A stretch of DNA of 46,539 nucleotides, from NCBI GenBank assembly GCA_009774615.1, contig VSOC01000018.1, forward strand, positions 1 through 46,539, written 5' to 3'. Shown here one piece after another: positions 1 through 8,304 of this stretch. The position numbers and the translations under genes are program-made. Each line of letters opens with the position of its first letter. Within the stretch, counting starts at the first letter, position 1. Source of the DNA: Lachnospiraceae bacterium (lineage in GTDB: Bacteria; Bacillota; Clostridia; Lachnospirales; Lachnospiraceae). Under the pieces are notes generated by a model. That model was not told where the DNA came from. It saw only the letters and a list, made by a program, of their open reading frames with translations, and ran no database searches.

Positions 1-34
1 AAAACCGACGGAAAACAAAACTGTTCTCCGCCGG
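1..34 (-). terminator. Probable intrinsic terminator, cut by the window edge
   Basis: Positions 5-16 and 23-34 pair in 10 of 12 positions around a 6-nt loop. Read on the minus strand the stem is followed by TTTT at positions 4-1, where the window ends. It lies just past the stop codon of the minus-strand gene at 45-527 and would end that transcript. Confidence 0.5.
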
Positions 35-44
35 CTCTTTTCTC

Positions 45-527
45 TTACTCGCCTTCTGCCTTATACTCAATTCCGCTGATTAAACCTTTTTTGGTATAAA
101 ACGTAAGTACAACCTTTTCTTCCTCTGACGTATAGCTGTAGCGTCCCTGCTTTTCCGTATAGTCTTCCCCGTAGGCTTCCACCATCTCCTCAATCGAAGA
201 GCCTATGTGGATTCCCTCCGGCGTCTGGGTTTCTTCTCCCAAAAACCAAATCGACTTTACATAATCGGCATCTCCCGAAGGATAGGTTGAAAGTTCAAAC
301 CCTTCATAGGTAAACACCCGCTCCTTTCCCTGATGCTTACAGCTCTGTGCTTCGTAAAAGTTCTCTGCCTTTCCCAGTACCGAAAGCACCTCGGACGCAT
401 CCTGGTTCATGGAAATCTCAATTTCCCCTGTATGAAATGTATAGGCCCAGCTCGTCAGCAAACTGCCCTGCCCCAGACAGGCAAGCAGCACCGTCCATGC
501 TAAAATCCTCGTTAATCGCCCTTTCAT
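45..527 (-). CDS. Secreted protein of unknown function
   Basis: I do not recognise a named family. The 160-residue product begins with a basic stretch and a hydrophobic segment of about 20 residues ending near an alanine/threonine-rich site, so it is probably exported. The mature part is a small acidic domain with alternating strands (FTYEGFELSTY, VKSIWFLGEE, VVLTFYTKKGLISGIEY). This resembles the repeating strand pattern of small BLIP/SmpA-like periplasmic or lipoprotein domains, but no lipobox cysteine is visible. Two in-frame ATGs lie at 533 and 527. The AGGAGA at 540-535 is only 1 nt from the first and 7 nt from the second, so I chose 527. The gene has its own promoter (614-642) and a terminator, so it looks monocistronic. 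Confidence 0.7.
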   Translation of the reverse strand: MKGRLTRILAWTVLLACLGQGSLLTSWAYTFHTGEIEISMNQDASEVLSVLGKAENFYEAQSCKHQGKERVFTYEGFELSTYPSGDADYVKSIWFLGEETQTPEGIHIGSSIEEMVEAYGEDYTEKQGRYSYTSEEEKVVLTFYTKKGLISGIEYKAEGE

Positions 528-613
528 CGCCATCTCTCCTCATCGATTTACCCAACCCATAAATAAAAACTGCCTTGTCGGCAATCTATTCTTTATGTGA
601 ATTTTATATAGTA

Positions 614-642
614 AATATACCATGATTAGATCGGTATTTCAA
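614..642 (-). promoter_or_regulatory. Sigma-A-type promoter for the secreted protein gene
   Basis: On the minus strand TTGAAA (642-637), a 17-nt spacer and TATATT (619-614) form a good sigma-A match about 87 nt upstream of the start at 527. Confidence 0.6.
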
Positions 643-783
643 GGGATGAAGATCTTACAAATCTTACGATTCCATAACATTTTTTTAATAATTCCAGTCA
701 CATTTGCCTTCTTGTCGTTTTATCGCCCTGACACAAGGAAAAACCAGGAAATCCAGGAAAAATAAGGAATTTTTGTTGTTGTT

Positions 784-1224
784 CTACCTTCCTTCAATAT
801 CCATAATCATATCCACCCTGCGCTGATGGCGGCCGCCTTCAAACTCGGCTTCGATCCAGGCATCCACAATCATTTTTGCCAGCTCCGCCCCGACCACACG
901 GGCACCGAACGCCAGGATATTTGTATTATTATGCATTCGGGATAATTTTGCACTGTAGGGTTCACTGCACACGCAGGCACGGATTCCTTTAACCTTATTG
1001 GCAGCTAAGGAGATTCCCACGCCGGTTCCGCAGATTAAAATCCCCAGATCGGCTTCCCCTGCGGCAACCGCCCGTCCTACCTTTTCCCCGTAAACCGGAT
1101 AGTCGCAGCTTGCCGTTTCATTCGTTCCAAAATCAACCACTTCATAGCCCTTTGCTTCCAGATATTCCCTGATTTCCCTTTTCATCTCCACGGCGCTGTG
1201 GTCATTTCCCATAGCAATCTTCAT
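784..1224 (-). CDS. rpiB: Ribose-5-phosphate isomerase B
   Basis: RpiB interconverts ribose 5-phosphate and ribulose 5-phosphate in the non-oxidative pentose phosphate pathway. The 146-residue product has the usual RpiB/LacA/LacB length. Visible hallmarks are the N-terminal NDHSA with His9, the active-site Cys65 in LICGTGVG, the RMHNNTNIL segment and the C-terminal HQRRVDMI. The frame is open 19 codons further upstream, but that part is lysine/glutamate-rich and non-homologous, and the ATG at 1224 follows an AGAAGG-like site, so I start there. It lies 43 nt downstream of aroC on the same strand and is last in a lactonase-aroC-rpiB series. No clear terminator was seen after it. Confidence 0.93.
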   Translation of the reverse strand: MKIAMGNDHSAVEMKREIREYLEAKGYEVVDFGTNETASCDYPVYGEKVGRAVAAGEADLGILICGTGVGISLAANKVKGIRACVCSEPYSAKLSRMHNNTNILAFGARVVGAELAKMIVDAWIEAEFEGGRHQRRVDMIMDIEGR

Positions 1225-1267
1225 TGACTTTACCTTCTCTTTCTTTAAATATTCTTTTTCTTCTTTT

Positions 1268-2374
1268 TTATCCTTCCCCAAACAGCAGCTTTAAATGTTC
1301 CAGACGAGCCCCCATATTCTGCAGCAGCAAGTCTGCCACCGTCAGCGCCGCCATCGCTTCCACCACCACGACAGCCCTGGGCACGATAATCGGGTCATGT
1401 CTTCCCTTGATTTCCAGGAGGGTTTCTTCACCCTTCTGGTTCACTGTTTTTTGCAGAGAAGCAATTGACGGTGTCGGTTTAAATGCCGCCCGAAAAACCA
1501 CCGGTGAACCGTCGCTGATTCCCCCTAATATCCCTCCGGCATGGTTCGTTGCCTTAAAAATCCCCCCATCTTCTCCGGGACAGAAACGGTCATTATTAAA
1601 GCTTCCCCGCGAGCGGGCAGCGGCAAATCCGTCACCGATCTCCATTCCCTTGACCGCCCCAATAGAAAAGATGGCCTTGGCCAGATTGGCATCGAGCTTA
1701 TCAAAAACCGGCTCACCCACGCCTGCCTTAAGACCGTCAATCACACACTCAATCTCTCCCCCCAAGGAATCCTTCTGCCCCATCATCTTTTCCAGGAGAG
1801 CTTCTGCCTCTGCCGCCGCTTTCTTATCCGGCATGTACAGACGGTTATTTTCCATTTCCTTCCAATCGAAATGTTCCTGACTTATCGAAATTCCGCCGAT
1901 TTCCTTCGTGTAAGCTTTAATCTCGATACCAAATTCGCGCAGAAGCTTTATCGCTATCGCCCCCGCCGCCACTCTTCCTATGGTTTCCCTTCCAGAAGAT
2001 CGCCCTCCGCCCCGGTAATCCCGAAAACCATACTTGGCGTCAAAGGAATAATCGGCATGTCCCGGACGATAAACATCCTTGATCCCACTGTAATCCCTTG
2101 ACCGCTGATCCATATTTCGGACTTCCAGGGCAATAGGACATCCTGTAGTCCTTCCTTCAAAAACGCCGGAGAGGATTTCCACCCGGTCTTCCTCTTTTCT
2201 CTGGGTGGTAAAGCGGCTCTGTCCGGGCTTTCTCCGATCCAGAAAGCGCTGAATATCTTCCTCGCAGAGTTCTAACCCTGCCGGGCAGCCGTCGATAACC
2301 GCGCCGATTCCCTTTCCGTGGCTTTCCCCCCAGGTCATTACCTGAAAACATTTTCCAAATACAGATCCTGACAT
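1268..2374 (-). CDS. aroC: Chorismate synthase
   Basis: AroC removes phosphate from 5-enolpyruvylshikimate 3-phosphate to give chorismate, the last shared step of aromatic amino acid biosynthesis, using reduced FMN. The 368-residue product has the family signatures: the N-terminal WGESHGKGIGAVIDGCP, the RPGHADYSF segment and GGGRSSGRETIGRVAAGA. The reading frame is open to 2467, but GGAGG sits 5 nt before the ATG at 2374 and the protein there starts with the typical SVFGKCFQVMTWGESHG, so 2374 is the start. No other shikimate gene is near; it sits between a lactonase-like gene (100 nt upstream) and rpiB. Confidence 0.96.
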   Translation of the reverse strand: MSGSVFGKCFQVMTWGESHGKGIGAVIDGCPAGLELCEEDIQRFLDRRKPGQSRFTTQRKEEDRVEILSGVFEGRTTGCPIALEVRNMDQRSRDYSGIKDVYRPGHADYSFDAKYGFRDYRGGGRSSGRETIGRVAAGAIAIKLLREFGIEIKAYTKEIGGISISQEHFDWKEMENNRLYMPDKKAAAEAEALLEKMMGQKDSLGGEIECVIDGLKAGVGEPVFDKLDANLAKAIFSIGAVKGMEIGDGFAAARSRGSFNNDRFCPGEDGGIFKATNHAGGILGGISDGSPVVFRAAFKPTPSIASLQKTVNQKGEETLLEIKGRHDPIIVPRAVVVVEAMAALTVADLLLQNMGARLEHLKLLFGEG

Positions 2375-2474
2375 CTTTTCCTCCATTCTGCCTGCTTTTT
2401 CGGATGCCGACAAGTCCGGACAAACATCAGGGGAAGGCTTACACCCTCCCCTGTGAAAGTCAAGCATGCCATTC

Positions 2475-3527
2475 TCAATCTGCTATCTTTACAATCTTGC
2501 AGCAGTTTGGCTCATTGACGGGAATCTCCCTTGAACTCATAATCAGCAGATGCTTTTCATAGTCTACCTTAAAGAAGGTCATACTTCCTGTTTCATGGTT
2601 CACCGAAACGATGTGGTTCTGATCCGGAAAGATGGCAATATCCTTTGGATAGTCACCGCTGATCGGCAGACAGCATAAAAATTCCAAAAGTCCGCTCTCT
2701 TCATCCCGCGAATAAATACTTACCGCATTATCCCCGGCGTTTGAACAAAATACATGGCGCTGATCATGGGTCATCCGCAGGGAACAGGCCGCTGTCAGTT
2801 CCGAATAGGTCTTGTCCCCGATACTGGAAATCGTCTGTATCTTTTCAATCTTGGGCACCTTTTCTCCGGACTCATAGGAAAATACATCAATAACATTCTT
2901 CTGCTCATACATCAGATACATAAAACGGCCATCGGCACTAAAGAGGAAATGACGGGGAGCAGACTCCCGCTCACAGCGGATGGCATCTACCTGCACCAGC
3001 TTTTCATCGTCAAAGCGGTAAATCCTTACCTGGTCAATTCCCAGATCTGCCGCCAATACATACTTTCCGTCCGGGGACAGGCGTGTGCAGCTGACATGGG
3101 GGCGGAAATTTCGCTCGGCTACAGAACCGTAGCCCTTATGAAATACGCCATCGACAATCGGTCCCACCGATCCGTCTTCATTCAGCCGGAGAACGGTTGC
3201 TTTTCCATCATGATAGCCGGAAACAAAAATATAGCGATCCTCTGCATCCGTCGATAAATGGCAGCCTCGCATCCCCTTAATGTTCCTGCTGTTTAAACGG
3301 CTCAGACTTCCATTTTCCAAAATCCGGAAAGATACCACGCCTTCATCGGCGATGGAATAAAGATTTTTTCCGTTGTGGGAAGCGATTACATAAGAAGAAT
3401 TATCAACTTCCACCTCACAGCGCTCCTTGAATGTCCCTTTCTCTACATCCACATCGTATACGGTAATTCCCTTTGCTTTCCCAGTGTAGGAGTATGACCC
3501 TACATATGCCATGTACTTTCCTTTCAT
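2475..3527 (-). CDS. Lactonase-family seven-bladed beta-propeller protein (Pgl/YbhE type)
   Basis: The family (Pfam Lactonase; 6-phosphogluconolactonase Pgl, muconate cycloisomerase-like) folds as a seven-bladed propeller. The 350-residue product has the expected length and repeated blade motifs such as GSYSYTGKAKGITVYDVD, HVSCTRLSPDGKYVLAADLG, RHFLFSADGRFMYLMYE and DYPKDIAIFPDQNHIVSVNHETGS. It has no signal peptide. If it hydrolyses 6-phosphogluconolactone it would match rpiB two genes downstream as a pentose phosphate step, but substrates vary in this family. AGGAGG lies 11 nt before the first ATG; a second ATG five codons in is also possible. It is the first gene of the lactonase-aroC-rpiB unit. 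Confidence 0.8.
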   Translation of the reverse strand: MKGKYMAYVGSYSYTGKAKGITVYDVDVEKGTFKERCEVEVDNSSYVIASHNGKNLYSIADEGVVSFRILENGSLSRLNSRNIKGMRGCHLSTDAEDRYIFVSGYHDGKATVLRLNEDGSVGPIVDGVFHKGYGSVAERNFRPHVSCTRLSPDGKYVLAADLGIDQVRIYRFDDEKLVQVDAIRCERESAPRHFLFSADGRFMYLMYEQKNVIDVFSYESGEKVPKIEKIQTISSIGDKTYSELTAACSLRMTHDQRHVFCSNAGDNAVSIYSRDEESGLLEFLCCLPISGDYPKDIAIFPDQNHIVSVNHETGSMTFFKVDYEKHLLIMSSREIPVNEPNCCKIVKIAD

Positions 3528-3572
3528 ATCAATAAAATCCTCCTAAAATGCCGTATTCTTCAAGCTTCATCT

Positions 3573-3601
3573 ATCATACCACAAAAAATCGGATTTGTGA
3601 A
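3573..3601 (-). promoter_or_regulatory. Promoter of the lactonase-aroC-rpiB unit
   Basis: On the minus strand TTCACA (3601-3596), a 17-nt spacer and TATGAT (3578-3573) lie 45 nt upstream of the start at 3527. It is divergent from the polyamine-operon promoter about 100 nt away; the stretch between (3602-3683) is AT-rich and otherwise shows nothing. Confidence 0.65.
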
Positions 3602-3683
3602 GTAATGGCAGGCTATTTGGTGCTGATTATTTGCTCTGTTTTTGTACAATTTTATCAAAAAATATCTTTATGCATTTAGGGTA

Positions 3684-3711
3684 TTGACAGCGGGGGAGTT
3701 TCCTGTATAAT
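3684..3711 (+). promoter_or_regulatory. Strong promoter of the polyamine-uptake operon
   Basis: TTGACA (3684-3689), a 16-nt spacer and TATAAT (3706-3711) are both consensus hexamers. The predicted transcript start near 3718 leaves a leader of about 125 nt before the regulator gene at 3845. Confidence 0.75.
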
Positions 3712-3727
3712 AGATTGTGCTTGTTTA

Positions 3728-3781
3728 AAAATACTAAACTTAAAAATTATTTTTATTAACTAGTTAGTATTTCTAAACTTA
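3728..3781 (+). promoter_or_regulatory. Candidate operator repeats in the pot leader
   Basis: The AT-rich leader has an inverted pair, AAATACTAA (3728-3736) against TTAGTATTT (3764-3772), and a direct pair, CTAAACTTA at 3734-3742 and 3773-3781. They sit just past the promoter and before the XRE-cupin gene, where an autoregulator could act as a roadblock. This is inference from symmetry only. Confidence 0.4.
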
Positions 3782-3844
3782 CCGTAAAGTGTTTATTTTC
3801 CCAAAAAATACCATAGCTACTGGCAATGCACAAAGGAGGCATTT

Positions 3845-4378
3845 ATGAGTATCGGCGCAAAACTAAAGGAGCTGCGAGTCTGTAAGGGATTGACACAGGA
3901 GGAGTTAGCCGACCGGGCAGAACTGTCGAAAGGCTTTATTTCCCAGCTTGAACGGGATCTGACCTCCCCTTCTATCGCCACCCTGATGGATATTCTCCAG
4001 TGCCTGGGCACAAGCATTGGTGAATTTTTTAACGAAGCGCCAGAAGAACAGATTGTTTTTGGAAAACAGGATTATTTTGAAAAAAACGATGCGGAGTATA
4101 AGAACAATATTAAATGGATCATCCCCAATGCCCAGAAAAACAGCATGGAACCTCTGCTTTTAACCTTAGAAGCCGACGGTTCCACCTACCCGGATAACCC
4201 CCATGAAGGAGAAGAGTTCGGCTATGTACTTTCCGGTGCGGTTTCCATCCATCTGGGAAATAAGATCTACAAGGCAAAAAAGGGGGAATCCTTCTACTAC
4301 CGGGCCGATAAAGCCCATTTTCTCACCAGCAAAAACGGCGCTTCCCTGATTTGGGTCAGCGCCCCCCCAAGCTTTTAA
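3845..4378 (+). CDS. XRE-cupin transcriptional regulator (PuuR-like)
   Basis: The 177-residue protein has an N-terminal helix-turn-helix of the XRE/Cro type (residues 5-62, with LTQEELADRAELSKGFISQLE) and a C-terminal cupin sensor domain (about 105-177, with HEGEEFGYVLSGAVSIHLG). Proteins of this architecture, such as PuuR, often control polyamine or amino acid metabolism. AAAGGAGG precedes the ATG by 5-6 nt. It is the first gene of the operon and is followed after 36 nt by potA, so it probably senses a polyamine and regulates this transporter, and perhaps itself through the repeats at 3728-3781. Confidence 0.88.
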   Translation: MSIGAKLKELRVCKGLTQEELADRAELSKGFISQLERDLTSPSIATLMDILQCLGTSIGEFFNEAPEEQIVFGKQDYFEKNDAEYKNNIKWIIPNAQKNSMEPLLLTLEADGSTYPDNPHEGEEFGYVLSGAVSIHLGNKIYKAKKGESFYYRADKAHFLTSKNGASLIWVSAPPSF

Positions 4379-4414
4379 ACACAAAATATTTTTTACACAC
4401 AGGAGGAACCGGCC

Positions 4415-5491
4415 ATGATGCAGCCACTTATTGATTTACAGCATATTTCCAAAAGTTATGACGGGACGATGGTTTTAGACGACTTAAACCTTACCGTAAA
4501 GCAAAACAGTTTTGTCACTCTTCTTGGACCCAGCGGCTGCGGAAAAACCACCACCCTGCGGATTATCGGAGGCTTTGAAACCCCGGATACCGGGAAGGTT
4601 CTTTTTGAAGGACAGGACATCACCCATATTTCTCCTAATAAACGGCCCTTAAACACCGTTTTCCAGAAATACGCCCTGTTCACCCATATGAACATTGCCG
4701 AAAACATTGCCTTTGGACTGAAGATCAAGAATAAATCCAAAGACTACATCCAGGATAAGATTAAGTACGCCTTAAAACTGGTGAACCTGGACGGCTACGA
4801 AAACCGCTCCGTGGAGTCCCTTTCCGGCGGACAGCAGCAGCGCATCGCCATCGCCCGCGCCATTGTCAACGAACCCCAGCTTCTTCTTCTGGACGAACCC
4901 TTAGGTGCTCTGGACTTAAAACTGCGCCAGGATATGCAGTACGAACTGATCCGCTTAAAAAATGAACTGGGCATTACCTTTATCTATGTCACCCATGACC
5001 AGGAAGAGGCACTGACCATGTCCGATACCATCGTCGTGATGAACCAGGGCTATATTCAGCAGATGGGAAGCCCCGAAAACATCTACAACGAACCGGAAAA
5101 TGCCTTCGTCGCCGACTTTATCGGGGACAGCAATATCGTTCCCGGCACGATGATCCGCGATGAATTGGTGGAAATCTTCGGGGCAAAATTCCCCTGTGTC
5201 GATAAGGGCTTTGGGAATAACCGCCCGGTGGACGTAGTGATACGCCCGGAGGATATCGATCTTTTAGAACCGGGTAAGGGCAGCCTTTCCGGCATTGTCA
5301 CCCACCTGATTTTTAAGGGCGTCCACTATGAGATGGAAGTTACCACACCGGACGGCTATGAGTGGCTCGTCCATTCCACGGATCTCTTCCCGGTGGGAAA
5401 GGAAGTGGATATCCATGTGGATCCCTTTGATATCCAGATTATGAATAAACCGGCTTCGGAAGATGAGGAGGCGATTGGAGTCAATGAGTAA
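4415..5491 (+). CDS. potA: Spermidine/putrescine ABC transporter ATP-binding protein
   Basis: This is the ATPase that powers polyamine uptake from the cytoplasmic side. The 358 residues show Walker A GPSGCGKTT near residue 38, the signature LSGGQQQR, Walker B LLLLDEP followed by GALDLKLR, and the H-loop THDQEEAL. A C-terminal TOBE-type regulatory domain (about 280-350, with VVIRPEDIDLLEP) is typical of PotA/PotG. AGGAGG lies 8 nt before the first ATG; a second ATG follows directly. Its last 8 nt overlap the start of potB, which suggests translational coupling. Confidence 0.95.
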   Translation: MMQPLIDLQHISKSYDGTMVLDDLNLTVKQNSFVTLLGPSGCGKTTTLRIIGGFETPDTGKVLFEGQDITHISPNKRPLNTVFQKYALFTHMNIAENIAFGLKIKNKSKDYIQDKIKYALKLVNLDGYENRSVESLSGGQQQRIAIARAIVNEPQLLLLDEPLGALDLKLRQDMQYELIRLKNELGITFIYVTHDQEEALTMSDTIVVMNQGYIQQMGSPENIYNEPENAFVADFIGDSNIVPGTMIRDELVEIFGAKFPCVDKGFGNNRPVDVVIRPEDIDLLEPGKGSLSGIVTHLIFKGVHYEMEVTTPDGYEWLVHSTDLFPVGKEVDIHVDPFDIQIMNKPASEDEEAIGVNE

Positions 5492-6296
5492 AAAACTGTT
5501 ATCCTTCCCCTACCTTTTATGGATGGCGGGCTTTACCATCATCCCTTTAGGACTAATCCTTTACTTTGGGCTTACCGACAAATCCGGTGCCTTTACACTG
5601 GCAAATGTCGCGGCAATCGCCACGCCGGAGCACGCGAAAGCCCTGGGGCTGTCCCTGGCGCTCTCCCTGGCCGCCACCCTTTTATGTCTGCTCTTTGCCT
5701 ATCCTCTGGCCATGATTCTTCGTTCCCGGGGAATTTCCGGCAGCACTTTTATCGTATTTATTTTTATTCTTCCCATGTGGATGAACTTTCTGCTGCGCAC
5801 CCTGGCCTGGCAGACCCTTCTGGAAAAAAGCGGTGTAATTAACGGCTTTTTAGCCGCCCTCCGCCTGCCCCTGCAGAACCTGATTAACACCCCCGGAGCC
5901 ATTATCCTGGGCATGGTCTACAACTTCCTGCCCTTTATGGTTCTGCCCATTTACAATGTTTTAGTAAAAATCGATGACAATACCATTAACGCCGCCCGTG
6001 ACCTTGGGGCCAGCACCGCCCAGACCTTCTGGTACGTTATGCTGCCCTTAAGCATCCCCGGCATTATCAGCGGAATTACCATGGTATTCGTCCCGGCCCT
6101 GACGACCTTTGTTATCAGCAACCTCTTAGGCGGAAGCAAAATTCTTCTGATTGGCAATGTGATCGAACAGGAATTTACAAAAGGGAATAACTGGAATCTC
6201 GGTTCCGGCATTTCCCTGGTAATGATGATCTTCATCCTCATCAGTATGGCACTGATCGCCAAATACGATAAGAACGGGGAGGGAAATGCATTTTGA
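5484..6296 (+). CDS. potB: Polyamine ABC transporter permease PotB
   Basis: This is one of the two membrane permeases of the PotABCD importer. The 270-residue protein has about six membrane segments and the binding-protein-dependent transport motif with the EAA-like loop INAARDLGASTAQTFWYVMLP, which contacts PotA. The frame is open 7 codons upstream to 5463, but the ATG at 5484 lies inside the potA stop (ATGAGTAA) with GGAG just before it, so I use that start. The stop codon overlaps the ATG of the next gene (TGATG). Confidence 0.93.
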   Translation: MSKKLLSFPYLLWMAGFTIIPLGLILYFGLTDKSGAFTLANVAAIATPEHAKALGLSLALSLAATLLCLLFAYPLAMILRSRGISGSTFIVFIFILPMWMNFLLRTLAWQTLLEKSGVINGFLAALRLPLQNLINTPGAIILGMVYNFLPFMVLPIYNVLVKIDDNTINAARDLGASTAQTFWYVMLPLSIPGIISGITMVFVPALTTFVISNLLGGSKILLIGNVIEQEFTKGNNWNLGSGISLVMMIFILISMALIAKYDKNGEGNAF

Positions 6297-8266
6297 TGAA
6301 CACAAGATTACCGTCCTTGCGGCGCTTTATTTCTAATTTTTACCTGGTTCTGGTTTTGATTTTTTTATATGTTCCGATTGTCACCATGATGATCCTGTCC
6401 TTTAATACCTCAAAGTCCAGAACCCAGTGGGGCGGCTTTACGACTGGCTGGTACCGGCAGATGTTTTCCGATGCCAGCATTATCTCTGCATTATATAATA
6501 CATTGATGATTGCCCTGATTTCTGCCCTGGCCGCCTGCATTATCGGGACGGCTGCCGCTATCGCCATCAACAGCATGAAGCCGGTAAGCCGCACGATCGT
6601 TATGGGAATTACAAATATTCCCATGCTTAACGCCGATATCGTTACCGGAATCTCCCTGATGCTGGCCTTTATCGCCTTCGGCATTTCCCTGGGGTTTAAA
6701 ACGATATTAATTGCGCATATTACCTTTAATATCCCCTATGTCATCCTCAGTGTTATGCCCAAGTTAAAACAGACCAGCAAGAGCACCTACGAAGCTGCCC
6801 TGGATCTCGGCGCTTCCCCGCTCTATGCTTTTTTTAAGGTGGTCTTCCCGGACATTCTTCCGGGCGTGCTCTCCGGCTTTTTGCTGGCCTTTACCATGTC
6901 CCTGGATGATTTTATCATCACCCACTTTACCCGGGGCGCAGGGATCAACACCTTGTCCACCTTAATTTACAGCCAGGTACGCCGCGGCATCCAGCCTTCC
7001 ATGTATGCGCTGTCCACCATTATCTTTTTAACGGTTCTGGTGCTTTTGCTGATTGCCAACTACCGGCCCAAAGCCAAAACCGCAATGAAAGAAAGTCACG
7101 CCGTTCGAAAGCAGGCCAGTCCTTCCGGGGACGATAACGATAAATCCTTCTTTAAGAAACGCCATTTTACCGAACAGCTTCACAAATGGAGCATGGTTGC
7201 CGCCGCGGTCTTCATCCTGCTTGCTGCGGGCCTGATTTCCATTAAAAACTACGCCATGACCCACAACGACGAGCTCTATGTCTATAACTGGGGAGAATAC
7301 ATTGACGAAGAAGTTGTCGCCATGTTTGAAGAAGAAACCGGTATTCGGGTCGTCTACGATATGTTTGAAACCAACGAAGAAATGTACCCCGTTATCGACG
7401 CAGGTGCCGTCTGCTACGATGTGGTCTGTCCCTCCGATTATATGATCCAGAGAATGGTGGAGAATGATATGCTGGCGGAAATTAATTTTGACAATATCCC
7501 CAATATCGACCAGATTAATCCCCGCTACATGGAAATGTCCCGGGCCTTTGACCCGCAGAACCGCTACAGTGTTCCTTACTGCTGGGGCACGGTGGGCATT
7601 ATCTACAACACCAAACGTCTTAGCGAATTAAACGTCGAACCGCCCACAAGCTGGGACGATCTGTGGAACCCTGCCCTCTCCGGAGAAATCCTGATGCAGG
7701 ACAGCGTGCGGGATGCCTTTATGGTTGCCTTAAAAAAACTGGGCTATTCCATGAATACCACCAGTGTCGATGAGCTTCAGGAGGCCAAGGATCTTTTAAT
7801 TGCACAAAAACCTCTGGTTCAGGCTTATGTTATTGATCAGGTGCGCGATAAGATGATTGGCGGCGAGGCGGCTGTCGGCGTGATCTACTCCGGCGAACTG
7901 CTCTACATCCAGGAGGAAGCCGAAGCACTCGAACTGGACTATGCGCTTGACTATGTGATTCCCAAAGAGGGCACGAACCTCTGGATCGACGGCTGGGTCA
8001 TCCCCGCCAACGCACAGAACAAGGAAAACGCAGAAAAATGGATTAACTTCCTCTGCCGCCCCGATATTGCCTTAAGAAACTTTGAATACATCACCTATCC
8101 CACGCCAAACCAGGGAGCCTTTGAACTTCTCGACGCCGAAACCCAGGAGAATAAGGCCGTCTTCCCCGATTTGGATGAACTGGAAAACTGTGAGGTATTC
8201 CAGTACCTCGGTGATGAAGACGACGCCGTGTACAACCAGTTATGGAAGGAAGTAAAATCGAAATAA
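6296..8266 (+). CDS. potCD: Fused PotC permease - PotD polyamine-binding protein
   Basis: One chain of 656 residues combines two normally separate subunits. Residues 1 to about 260 are a PotC-type permease with six membrane segments and the EAA loop YEAALDLGASPLYAFFKVVFP. A charged linker (about 265-295) leads to one more membrane helix (about 297-318), which acts as an anchor. Residues 320-656 are a PotD-like solute-binding domain. Matches to known PotD polyamine contacts include YVYNWGEY, the PSDYMIQRM loop, DSVRDAF, LWIDGWVIP and YPTPNQGA. The binding domain is thus tethered outside the cell instead of being a lipoprotein. The ATG at 6296 overlaps the potB stop, so all pot genes appear coupled. 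Confidence 0.93.
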   Translation: MNTRLPSLRRFISNFYLVLVLIFLYVPIVTMMILSFNTSKSRTQWGGFTTGWYRQMFSDASIISALYNTLMIALISALAACIIGTAAAIAINSMKPVSRTIVMGITNIPMLNADIVTGISLMLAFIAFGISLGFKTILIAHITFNIPYVILSVMPKLKQTSKSTYEAALDLGASPLYAFFKVVFPDILPGVLSGFLLAFTMSLDDFIITHFTRGAGINTLSTLIYSQVRRGIQPSMYALSTIIFLTVLVLLLIANYRPKAKTAMKESHAVRKQASPSGDDNDKSFFKKRHFTEQLHKWSMVAAAVFILLAAGLISIKNYAMTHNDELYVYNWGEYIDEEVVAMFEEETGIRVVYDMFETNEEMYPVIDAGAVCYDVVCPSDYMIQRMVENDMLAEINFDNIPNIDQINPRYMEMSRAFDPQNRYSVPYCWGTVGIIYNTKRLSELNVEPPTSWDDLWNPALSGEILMQDSVRDAFMVALKKLGYSMNTTSVDELQEAKDLLIAQKPLVQAYVIDQVRDKMIGGEAAVGVIYSGELLYIQEEAEALELDYALDYVIPKEGTNLWIDGWVIPANAQNKENAEKWINFLCRPDIALRNFEYITYPTPNQGAFELLDAETQENKAVFPDLDELENCEVFQYLGDEDDAVYNQLWKEVKSK

Positions 8267-8304
8267 TGGTGTTTATTAAAATAACAAAAAAAGGAGAAGA
8301 AACC

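Noticed and set aside
1268..2467. Longer aroC start at 2467
   Set aside because: The extra 31 residues are non-homologous, and GGAGG points to the ATG at 2374.
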